DNA of 64,000 nt from Piscicola geometra (taxonomy: Eukaryota > Annelida > Clitellata > Hirudinida > Piscicolidae), in assembly GCA_943735955.1 (NCBI GenBank), contig OX030955.1, positions 14,551,583-14,615,582 on the forward strand. Direction: 5' to 3'. The position numbers were made by a program, and so were the translations under genes. Numbering within the stretch: the stretch's first letter is position 1; each line of letters opens with the position of its first letter. Positions 32,220 through 42,100 of this stretch are shown here, piece after piece. Below the pieces are notes generated by a model. That model saw only the letters and a list, made by a program, of their open reading frames with translations. It did no database searches and had not been told where the DNA came from.

Positions 32220-33420
32220 TAAATCAAATGTTTTCCGGGTGATTGTTTCTAGTTCACATGGCTTAACCCTTAGAGGAAAATACATAAATAGAAGAGTGTT
32301 TGAAGACTTATGCCACAATGCGGCATTCGAGTTGAAGCAGGTGATACTAAAATGCAACATCATTTGAGAACGGGCCAAAAATACATCATAGTAGTCTCCT
32401 ATTATTATAAATGAAATAATACATTTTAGCGGAGAAAAAATTAAAGATTATATACTTCAATGTAGAGACCGACCGAAACTGATACTTTTAATTTGGCCGA
32501 AACTGAAATTAAGCCAAAATTAAAATTCCAGTGCCAGCCGAAACCAAAACAAAAGCAAAAAAAATTTTTTAATCAATTATTTTTACATAAAAATAGTATT
32601 TCACCATTATAATGTCAGTTTAAAAATTAAATCCAAAAAACTTATAATTTAAGCAATGGGTTTTGTTCCAGATGTTGTTCTTAAAGACGCCTATAAATCA
32701 TTCACACACGATATCTAATAGATATCTAATGGATGTCTAATAGAGATGAGAATCGAACTCAAATGTAATGGTTCGAGTTAGATTCAAGATAAACTGAACT
32801 TACAAGCAAACTTTTTGGTTTTTCGGCCAATGTGAGATCCATTTCAGCTGAAATCGAAATTAAGCCAAAACTGCAAATATAAGTTTCAGCCAAAACCGAA
32901 AAATGACCGAAACTGTAAATTTAGATTCGGCCGAAACCGAAAAACAGCCGAAAATAAAAAAATGTGAAATTTCGGCGCTAAAACCGAAGCGAATTTCGGC
33001 CAGTCTTTACTTCAATGACAACCCTCAATGAAAGTGTTGAAAGCAAATAAAACAATATAATCTGGTTATGGAGGTTTAAGCCTGCGACCGAAGCTTCCTA
33101 AGATGTCCAAGATAAATAGTCTGCGAACTTGAACAAGCATTTGACTGACGGTATTTCAGGGAGGGAACCGATAAGCATTAGATTGAGATTTTTTATGTGA
33201 ATGTAAATGAAATTAGAAAAAAACATTTTGGGTTTTGTAACTAAGTGCTGTTGATATCGATGACACAGTTTATAAGTTTGTTTAGGCTTTGATGGATGCT
33301 CTACTATGTCTGGGAAAGAAGGAAATGTGCAAGCAATTTTGAAACAAAAATATAAAAATGCTTCATACTTCTTTTGTGCATCGCAAAGATTGAATCTTGC
33401 GATAAACTCTGGCCGGCAAA
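32220..33420 (+). pseudogene. hAT-like (DUF4371 type) transposase fragments, interrupted by a MITE
   Basis: The left part (32,220-32,462) corresponds to 9,365-9,480 ('gaagagtgtttgaagactta', 'ggtgatactaaaatg'). The right part (33,018-33,420) corresponds to 9,640-9,720 and continues into GKEGNVQAILKQKYKNASYF and CASQRLNLAINS, equivalent to the 'HC-AHRLNLA' motif of DUF4371 transposases (actual first residues differ slightly at a stop). All frames are broken. Confidence 0.6.
32463..33009. mobile_element. TTCGG-family hAT MITE with perfect 8-bp target duplication
   Basis: Termini are TAGAGACCGACCGAAA at the left and, inverted, TAAAGACTGGCCGAAA at the right. The flanks are CTTCAATG at 32,455-32,462 and CTTCAATG at 33,010-33,017, a perfect 8-bp target duplication as hAT transposases make. 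The 547-bp element has no coding capacity. The interior holds palindromic TTCGGCCGAA blocks and the family marker atatctaatagatatctaat. Confidence 0.92.
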
Positions 33421-33679
33421 ATTTTTGCAAATCGTATGTCAGTTAGTGTGTTTTGAAAGGAATTTTGTGTGAAAAGACGATCCTAAGTGCTCCATCTCAT
33501 CACGTTTTTGAGATATATTATTTTAAAGATTATAATTGCAGTGATTACGCTGTTTATGATATGTTAATTGAAACGGCATTCTGTTGGATTGGACAATTTG
33601 AGCTAGTATTTATGAGTCTTAAATATAATATAAGATTTTATAGACGAAATCAGTTTTTGAAAAATTGATTATATGTATA

Positions 33680-34705
33680 CTTAATATACATTTTAACGGC
33701 ATTAAAATGTTTAAAGAATTTTTAAAAAATTAACGCATTTAAAATTTTAATGCATTTTAATTTATCCAAACTGAGCTGTTTTTTGCTGTGTTGGCTACCT
33801 TGCCATAAAGTGAACACAAACACTCTTAATTTAAAAACGAATGGGAAAAAGTGCATTTCATCAAAAAACTTCTCATTCTTTCTAGATTTGCAACAGAATT
33901 TCTAGGCGATGAAAAATACGTAACATGTTCAATAGTTTACTTGCAATTTGTCGCTTTACACAAGAAATATGCAATTGAGAAGATGATCCAGCTTATGTCA
34001 TTCGTTTCAGAATAAAAATGTCTTTCGGAGCTGGAACGAGAAAGATTAATCAAAATATCCAATGGTTAAGAATTGCCACATCATTAGAACCCCTGATTTA
34101 AAAACTTGAAATGTCATCAAAAGGATGAAAGAGAAGCAACGTGGGAAGAGTTGGAGAAACTAGTAGATGGTAAGAACTATACAGCTTTCACCAAAAAAGC
34201 GACTACGAACATAAGTAACTTCAAATTCTGAAGATGAAGATGCCTCGATGATTACCAAGTCAATCATTAAACGTCATAGAACAGAATCTGAAGTAGGCTT
34301 TGAGAGTTGTTCTCTTGTTTGGTGGCAACAATACGAAGGGGCATATCGGCTCTTGCGAAACTGGCAAGAAAGTACTTGTCATCTCCTACAAGTACAGTTC
34401 CATGTGAACGTCTATTCAGCTTGTCAGGACACATAGTTAGCAAGAAAAGAGCTTTTTCAGGTCCAACTAATGTTGAAAAACTTGTTTGCTTGAGTAACTG
34501 GCTCAAAAAGGATGTGTGACAACTGCATTTTTTATCATTTATGGATTTGTTTTTATTCATTCATATGTGGATTATTTTTATAAATAAATTCTGATAACAT
34601 TTCTATTACATTTAAAAGAAATAACAATTTCAATACTACTTAATACTAATGTCAAATATGCTAAAAACATTGCGTTATAATACGATTAACGCACGATCAC
34701 ATTTT
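33680..34705 (+). mobile_element. TAGAGCTG-family hAT element with transposase remnant
   Basis: The left 250 bp match, inverted, the end of the complete element at 57,978-58,752, and the right 70 bp match its other end ('tgctaaaaacattgcgtt'). Both terminal TAGAG motifs are lost. It is the longest copy here and carries the transposase C-terminus. Confidence 0.75.
34307..34519 (+). pseudogene. hAT (ZBED-type) transposase C-terminal dimerisation domain
   Basis: The peptide reads ALAKLARKYLSSPTSTVPCE, then RLFSLSGHIVSKKRAFSGPT and NVEKLVCLSNWLKKDV. This is the hAT dimerisation motif (LA-K-L--P-TS-P-ERLFS--G-I---KR--L-P--V--L--L--N). Upstream, 33,900-34,300 shows further short coding-like pieces interrupted by stops. 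A diverged, inverted remnant of the same end lies inside the 57,978-58,752 element. Confidence 0.85.
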
Positions 34706-34759
34706 TAAATGCTGCGAAGGGCATCCAGCCGTCAAACCTGCTACAAACATGAAAGGTCT

Positions 34760-35431
34760 CAAAAGAAATAAAACGACAGACAGTGCTGGCTACCCAGGCA
34801 TAGTCAGTAGTGTCTCCGGTTGTGGAGCTCTCGGGCGTGGAGCTTCAGGATCGGGCCGTGCAGGCGAAGTAAGCGAGCGCCCAACAAGGTTTCGTGCCGG
34901 AACCCTAAATGTAGGCACGTTGAAAAGAAAAGTAGGCGAAGTGGTGGAGACGTTGAGTAGGAAGAGGGTAGACGTGTGCTGTCTCCAGGAAGTGAGAAGT
35001 GTTGGTTCAGGGGTGAAAGTGGTGATAGGAAAGGATGGTAGTTACAAGTATTTTTGGTCTGGGAATGAAAGAGGTGTTGGTTTAATGGTTGCAAAAGCGT
35101 GGTGGGAGAAGATAATCACAGTAGACCGGGTCTCAGATCGAATCATCATCATGCGAATGATAATAGGCAAGATGATATTTGCTTTTGCGTGCGTAGACGC
35201 CCCTCAATCTGGACTCAGTTTGGCAGAAAAAGACAGTTTCTACCAAAAGCTACAGTCGTCATCATACCAACCACAGAAGAACTATTTGTATGCGGGGACT
35301 GGAACGGACATATTGGCTGTGATTCCAGTGGTTACAGAGAGGTCCATGGCGGGCATGCAAGAGGTGAGCGAAACACTGAAGGGGAAGGAGTCCTGGAAAT
35401 TGCGGTGGCATACGAGCTAAAAATCTTCTAA
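34760..35431 (+). pseudogene. LINE apurinic-type endonuclease domain, frameshifted
   Basis: The plus strand reads FRAGTLNVGTLKRKVGEVVE, RVDVCCLQEVRSVG and GVGLMVAKAWWEKI, which are the opening motifs of an exonuclease-endonuclease-phosphatase domain, with the glutamate of LQE. At about 35,250 the frame shifts, and the continuation reads FVCGDWNGHIGCDSSGYREV (the GDWN motif) and AYELKIF before a stop. RTE-like LINEs have this form ('LNVGTL', 'CLQE', 'GDLNGHVG'). It is cut off at 35,431. Confidence 0.8.
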
Positions 35432-35439
35432 ATTAACTA

Positions 35440-35950
35440 ATCATAAATATTCTGATAAAATTAACAAAATAAATAATGGTAATAATAATGATAATAATAA
35501 TAAAGTTAACTTCAATAATATCAACTTGAAAAATACTAATTTAAAGTTTGGCCTCCTAAATATAAGATCACTTAGTAATGAGTCACTCTATGTCTCTGAT
35601 CTAATCACTTTTTATTCTTTAGACTATCATCTCTATTAATTCTATTATCTCTTCCTCCAATTCTAAAAATAGGTGTCTTCTTTATCTAAACTTTTACATA
35701 AAAACTCTCCTCCTCCATCTTTCTCTCCTGATGACTATCTTGAATTTCTAAATAATAAAATATCAAATATTTGATCTTCGTCTAATAATAAGCCTACACC
35801 ATCTTTTACTAAGTTTACTTTTGAATCTTTGTCATCCTTCTCTCCTGTCACATTGGACCATCTTAAAAATATAATTGATTCTATGTCTCCCACTTCTTGT
35901 TCTCTAGATCCTATTCCTACAACCCTTTTAAAATAACTCTTATTTTATTC
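35440..35950 (+). pseudogene. L2-like LINE 5' part with internal deletion
   Basis: The plus strand reads LKFGLLNIRSLSNESLYVSD (start of the endonuclease), a stop, then LSKLLHKNSPPPSFSPDDYL and IDSMSPTSCSLDPIPTTLLK. The second part equals the LINE-A linker and pre-RT region, but the endonuclease body is missing, so a large deletion joined the two. Closest to LINE-A/B. Confidence 0.75.
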
Positions 35951-36063
35951 TATCTTATTGTTTTGGATTTGGTTAACGCAGCACTTGTTAGAAGTCATAT
36001 TAAGGATACTGACGCAGCATAATCGTTCGTGTGATGCACCCTTCCGCGCAAGTGTCGCTGCAC

Positions 36064-36290
36064 TGCAATGGTCTGCAAGGGTCTATAATGGTCTGTCACA
36101 GCACGGCAATGGTCTGCAAGGGTCTATAATGGTCTGTCACAGCACGGCAATGGTCTGCAAGGGTCTATAATGGTCTGTCACAGCACGGCAATGGTCTGCA
36201 AGGGTCTATAATGGTCTGTCACAGCACTGCAATGGTCTGCAAGGGTCTATAATGGTCTGTCACAGCACGGCAATGGTCTGCATACGACCA
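36064..36290. repeat. 41-bp tandem repeat, about 5.5 copies
   Basis: Unit begins ggcaatggtctgcaagggtc and ends ctgtcacagcac, nearly identical between copies. Within a unit, the phrase aatggtctg occurs twice, so it arose from a shorter repeat. Confidence 0.95.
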
Positions 36291-36356
36291 ATTGCTGCTC
36301 CAGTTTGGCAGCATTGCTTGGATGCTGATGGGTGCGCCACGGAAGAATCAAGCAAT

Positions 36357-36535
36357 TGCTGTTGCGCTGAACTCATCCAGACTTTGTATTCTGCTATTGC
36401 GCTGAACTCATCCAGACTTTGTATTCTGCTGTTGCGCTGAACTCATCCAGACTTTGTATTCTGCTGTTGCGCTGAACTCATCCAGACTTTGTATTCTGCT
36501 GTTGCGCTGAACTCATCCAGACTTTGTATTCTGGT
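36357..36535. repeat. 35-bp tandem repeat, five copies
   Basis: Unit gctgaactcatccagacttt plus gtattctgctgttgc. It starts about 70 bp after the 41-bp array and shares no sequence with it. Confidence 0.95.
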
Positions 36536-36599
36536 TTGTGCATCATCGCTGTCATTCGTACGCCAGCTGAGCAGTGCTGCCTGCTTTAGAAGCAATATC

Positions 36600-36720
36600 G
36601 TAATGCTAGATAAGGATGCAGGATCAAGAGAAGGCTTCTCAATTGTAGGAATAATAAATGAAGATTCGAGGATAGAAGGAAATTTAGATTTAGACAAAGT
36701 GTAAAGCACCCTGCAGTGCA
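36600..36720 (-). pseudogene. Small L2-like LINE fragment
   Basis: The minus strand reads LSKSKFPSILESSFIIPTIE and KPSLDPASL, matching the LINE-A stretch SKFPTLYKASVIIPTLKN and SLDPTQIS. Confidence 0.75.
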
Positions 36721-36724
36721 GACC

Positions 36725-37655
36725 GCCCTGCAAGAGCTTGTTTGTCGCCACTGGAGAAGCCTCCGAGTCTTTCGAGTCTACCGGAGTAGATGTCTCCTCT
36801 GATCTTGACTTCGGGATATTTAACATCATGTCAACTCATCAAATGTTAAAATATCTTTCATATAATTACAGATCATATTACAGATAATTGAAAATCATAT
36901 TACAGATAATTAAAGAACATATTACAGGCAAGCTTTTGCAATTAAGTCATCAATTTTACAATTCGTTGATTCAATCATCACGAAATTAAAACTTGAATTA
37001 TAACACTTTTAACTCTCCAGATATTTATCTCAACAAATTTGAAAATTTATTTGAATACACACACGAAGACTCAGACCTAAACGACGCAGGCATCCTTGCA
37101 GGGAAATATAGACGGCTGTTGAGCTCCGAAAAGCACAGTGATTCATCAATTACATTACACAAGCCCCACAGGGAGCCTGCAAGCCACGCTCACATGTCGC
37201 CACAGTGTGCGACGTAAACAATGAATAAAAGGTCGCCATTGATTTGAGCGCGGTAGTTTGTGAAGTGGAAGCGAGACTAGAAGGTGGATAGTCGAACAGA
37301 GAGTCACAGAAAGCACGAACGAATCAATAAATGTCTCAGAGGAGCAAAAAGAACTGCGTCAAGAAGCCTCAGAGAGCAGTTCATCTGACTGACTGACGAA
37401 TGCATTACACACACACAATGCAAATACTGAATAGAAATTCTAACACGACAGTTGCAGCGGCCAATGCAGTTGCAGATAAGCAATTCTTATACTGGAAGTT
37501 CCATGAACCTGCCACCTATCCACAACAAGCACACACACCACACTGTGATGTCATGAACCCGCTACTTATCCCCAACAAGCACATACACCACACTGTGATT
37601 GGTCTGACGGAAAGAATGAATGCACCTTAAGTGATGAGTGGTTGCACGGTAGAAA
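36725..37655. other. No supported gene
   Basis: A 49-bp direct duplication with 'ccacaacaagcacacacacc' and 'cactgtgatg' lies at 37,501-37,598. A 74-codon frame at 36,993-37,217 is not recognised. Confidence 0.4.
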
Positions 37656-37658
37656 GAA

Positions 37659-37802
37659 GTGGTGCTTAATGATGATGATGATGGTGATGATGACGATGAT
37701 GATGATGATGATGATGACGATGATGATGATGATGATGATGCTGGTGGTGATGATGATGGAGATAAGGGTGACGACAGTGATGATGGTGATGATGACGATG
37801 AG
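37659..37802. repeat. (GAT)n trinucleotide array
   Basis: An imperfect GAT/GAC array lies directly after the zinc-finger stop codon, so it is probably in that gene's 3' UTR. Confidence 0.85.
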
Positions 37803-37804
37803 AC

Positions 37805-37938
37805 TCAAGGGTGCTGCTTGAGGGCAGCGTCGGGCTTGGAGGGGGGCTGCATGCTCACGCCGATGCTCTGCGCGAACGTCTCGAAGCCCTGCAAGAAGTC
37901 CAGTTCCTTCAGGGACTCTTTCGGAGCACTCAACATCA

Positions 37939-37982
<44 letters not shown>

Positions 37983-39175
37983 ATGTTGTCGAGAAGAAGT
38001 TGTTGTGGAGAGTTGGTCAGTTGTTTATGTTGCTGAGCTGTCATCATTCTCTGCTGCCAAAAGTCGGTTGTGTTGTTGTTGTGGTGACTCATGTGGTGGA
38101 GTGTGTTGTTGTTCTTGTGCTCAGTAGACCGCATATTGTTGTTGTTGTTGTTGTTACCTTGTGAAGTGTTGGCAGCGATAGAACTCTGGCTGCTGAAATG
38201 TTTATTATCATGATGATGATGAATGTTGTTGTCAGCAGGGGCATGAGGGTCATTGAAGGGGTGGTTGTTGAGGAAGCCGAGGTTGGAGGAGGAGGGCATG
38301 GAGGAGGAGGGCATGGAGGAGAGTGCTTGTGAGTTCGCCTCGATCAACAGCTTTGCCTCTCGGTGTCGCCACGTGTAGTGCTGCTTTAGCGACTGGTAGT
38401 TCATGAGCTTCTCGTTGCAAATGCCACACACAAAGTCGGTCGGCATGTGTTCGTCGTGGGCGCGTTTGATGTGGGCACACAAGCTCGACAGGTGGATGAA
38501 GGAGTCGCCACAGTGTTTGCAGACGTTCGGGCGCCTGCCCAGGTGTTTGTTGAGGTGTTCCTTGAGCGTGTGTTTGAAGTTGTAGCTCTTGTCGCAGTGG
38601 GGGCACTGGAACTTTCCGTTGGTGGCTCGGTGCAGGCAGTTGTTATCAGGTGTGTCGTGCCAAGTTTCGCTGCCTGCGAAGGAGTGCAGTGGAGTGGAGA
38701 AGAAGTTGCCGTCGTACTGCTGCGTGTGGCTGGGCTGCGTGCTGGCGACGCTCGAGGACTGGTTCAGAGGCTCGAGTTTGATCTGGTGGGCAGTCTTTTG
38801 TTGCGAGTCGTCAGCATGGTCCTCTTTGTTGTTTCTATTATTCTTGTTGTTGTTGTTGTTGCTGTTGTTGTTAATTTCATTGTTAATTTCTTCAATGGGG
38901 TTGTTGCTGTTATCATCCTGGTTAATATTCTTGTTGTTATTCTTGTTGTTGTTGTTGTCGATGATGACGATGTTGTTGTGGACGTTGTTGTTGTTGTTGT
39001 TGTGAGGGGCATGGAGGAAGGGAGGCAGGTGTTTGGAGGCTTGTTGCGCAGTCACAGACATGCATGGCACGTCGCTCCAGCGTATCACTGAATTATTATT
39101 ATTGTTGGTGTTGTTGTTACTATTGTTGTCATTGTTGTTGTTGTTGTAAGCTGGAGTGCCCATCTCATCCTTGCC
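37805..39175 (-). CDS. Zinc-finger gene exon 6 (N-rich linker, fingers 4-6, tail)
   Basis: From acceptor CTCTAG|GGCAAG the exon runs 456 residues to TGA at 37,805-37,807. Asparagine runs coded by AAC/AAT come first, then KFQCPHCDKSYNFKHTLKEH (finger 4), NVCKHCGDSFIHLSSLCAHI (finger 5) and DFVCGICNEKLMNYQSLKQH (finger 6, at about 38,611-38,365). The tail has more N-rich runs and a conserved-looking KESLKELDFLQGFETFAQSI near the end. If the upstream intron is not used, ATG at 39,163 could start a separate three-finger gene. Confidence 0.88.
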
Positions 39176-42100
39176 CTAGAGTGTGCATCATTGACACACA
39201 CACGCTCACGCATGCACACACACACACTCACAAACACACACGCACACACACAAACACAGGCACACATACAGAACTGACTGTTTTCTTGTTGGAACGACCT
39301 TGCTTGTGCTTCCAGGTGTGGTGCTGCTTCAGGAACTGCTCAGTGGCGAAGACGTCGTGGCAGATGTCGCACATGAAGTTCGCCACTCTCACCTGTGTGG
39401 TGCATGCGTCGACAATGCAAGACCGACTCGAGAGGGCAAGTGCCCTGCTGAATGGTCCCTCGCAAATGCAGCACTTGGCTTTGCCGCACTGACTGACTCA
39501 TTGACTTCGGTGCATCACGAAAAGACGATCAGCTCAAGGGCTAAATGATTTGAGACTTGTTGTTGGGAATGTCTGCCACCCAATGAGGACCCTCCTCAGG
39601 GGCACTCGCTAGGCAGGCCTCTTTCGGAGCTCCATTCTTTTAGTTTACCAAGCTTTTTGATTTTTAAAATAGGATAATTGCTTAGATGATTTCTGCCTTT
39701 ATAATACAGATTTTTACGACGAGTGCAACGATGGCAGGAGGAGGTCATGTCAAAAACGAAGAAGAAGATACTTTTGTGAGGTTGTGCTGCGTGCTGGTAG
39801 TAGTTGTGGTTAATGAGGGTGATGGAATTAGTTACACTGGGTGGTGACGGTAGTAGTAATAATTTATTTATTAATATTAGTTATTGATTCAATATTTTTT
39901 TTACTTTTCCAAGTACTTTCATTGGTAGTTATTGGTAGTTCGAGTGACATCCTCATTCATAAGTAAGTGGTCTTGGAGCCCGTTCGGCTTTAAGCCACCT
40001 TAATAACACTCCTCGTTGTATTGTATTGCATTGTATCAAACGCGAGCCCTCTTCTGCCAAAACGTGGAAAATATAATTTATGAATTATTCCGTAAACTCA
40101 TCTAAAATGAAACGTAGTTGTACTCAACGGAGACAAAAAGATCTGCTTCACGAACATCTACTGCCCACCAACCAGGAAAACAGCAGATGATCATCGTGAA
40201 CAGAAGCCGGTGTTTCATCTTATACCAGTACCCCAAGAAGGCATCATCGCAGGTGACTTCAACGCTCACAACCCACTGTGGGACCCCGTATCGCCAGCTG
40301 ATGTCAGAGGCACATTGCTCCAGGAATGGGTTGACAACAACAAGCTTCTGGTGGTCAACGACGGTGCACCGAGGAGTACTAAACTTTCAACACCTGACAA
40401 TGCCCTCTCGTCACATCACACCCCGATAATCATCCGTTCGTTCGACAGATGCCCAGCTGGGAAACCAGTCAGCGAGTCAAAGTTCTTGCTGGGTAGATTG
40501 GAATGGCCTCTCAGTAGCTAACGCAATTCCAGGATTGGACCCGAATCAAAGTCGGAAACCGGGAAGAGGTTTTCGGGACGGGAACGGGAAAAATCGGGAA
40601 CGGGAAAAACGGGAATAAACGTTATTGGGATTGAATTCTTTTACAATGATTTTTCAGCAAACTCCCAAGTATGGAAATCTCTATTTCATCGATACTCCGT
40701 ACTTAAAATAAGTATTAAATGCAATGGAAATGTATAACGAAGCCACCATTGCGTTGTCAATGTCAAAATCTTTATCACTACATTTGAAGTTGTTATGGCG
40801 AGTCCAAATATTATCGAAATTAGAACAAATGGGTGATGCTGAAAACTTGTCAGATGAAATTAAACTGGTCAGTTATATTATTTTTATTTTATAAATTAAT
40901 ACTTTGAATTTGAATTATTAACATCCAGTTGATTGCTCAGTTGATCATTTCGACAAAAGAAAAGATGCCATTGATCTTATTCATATGGCAGCATGTCTGT
41001 CGCATCCCCCAGTATAAAAGAATAATAAGAAAAGAGTTTGGGATAGAAAAGGAATAAATACCAAGACTTTCATTAGGGAAAATTTAATTCTATTTTGTAC
41101 AGCCAGACCAAGCCTCAGTGCCGTTGAGAAAAAAAAATAAATGATGGTTAATTAGACCTATTATGATTGTTTTTAAAACAAAAAAAGTATAATAAAATTA
41201 TTATACTATCAAATTATACGAATGATTTTATATTTACAGTTGTGGAGAATAAGAATGTTGTCAAAAAACATATTTCTAACATTATTGAAGAATTAATAAT
41301 AATGAGCGAAAGAAAAATTCAGAAGAGGATGAATTGTACAAATATTCACAATTACGTCCCACCAAAATTGTAGATTATAAAGATGTTAAATCTATTGAAG
41401 TAAAATAAAAAAATACTACAAGAAGTAGCCAACATTTTGTTTAGTATACCTGCAAGTTCTATTCCCTGTGAACGCAATTTGTCAACATGTGGTCGTTTAA
41501 CTTCAGACCCAAGATCACCTAATTTGGAAGCTAAAACTTTTGACGGTTTAACCCGTGTTAAAAGCAATAAAGACTTGATTGAATTACTCAAAAACAATGA
41601 CTAACTTCAATTCTTTCATTTCAATAAACATTTGAAATGTAAATCGTGTTTTTTTATTTTGTTAAAAGAAATATTTTTTTACTTTCAAATAATGAACTTT
41701 AAGAAATTTTAGGACTAGCAAGTTTGGGACAGGTGAAAACGGCAGAAAAAATAAATAAACAAACAAATTTTTGTTGTTGAAATGGGTCGGGATTGGGTCC
41801 AAAAGTTTCGGGAACGGGACGAAACGGGAAAAAAAATTTCGGGAACGGGACGGGAATGAAAAATCGTCCAAGTCCTCCTACATCCAATCTGCACCACCAC
41901 ACCGACCCAATATGCAATGCTGTGTGGTGAAAACATCCGTGTGAACTTCGTCTTGTACTGCACTCAGAATGCGAACAACCAGTACACCCGTCCTGTTCCG
42001 TACCAAAGCAGACTTATCTTGCTCACCAGCGACAGCGACCAGAGGAAGCAAACAGCGCACAAGCAGACTTGGCGACCATGCCATGGAACTGACTCGAGAG

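Noticed and set aside
38447..39091. Plus-strand valine-rich frame of 214 codons
   Set aside because: Antisense shadow of the zinc-finger exon; the minus strand has three well-formed C2H2 fingers.
39163..39163. ATG at 39,163 as the start of an independent three-finger gene
   Set aside because: Not excluded, but an acceptor 12 nt upstream joins it in phase to exon 5, so a single gene is the simpler model.
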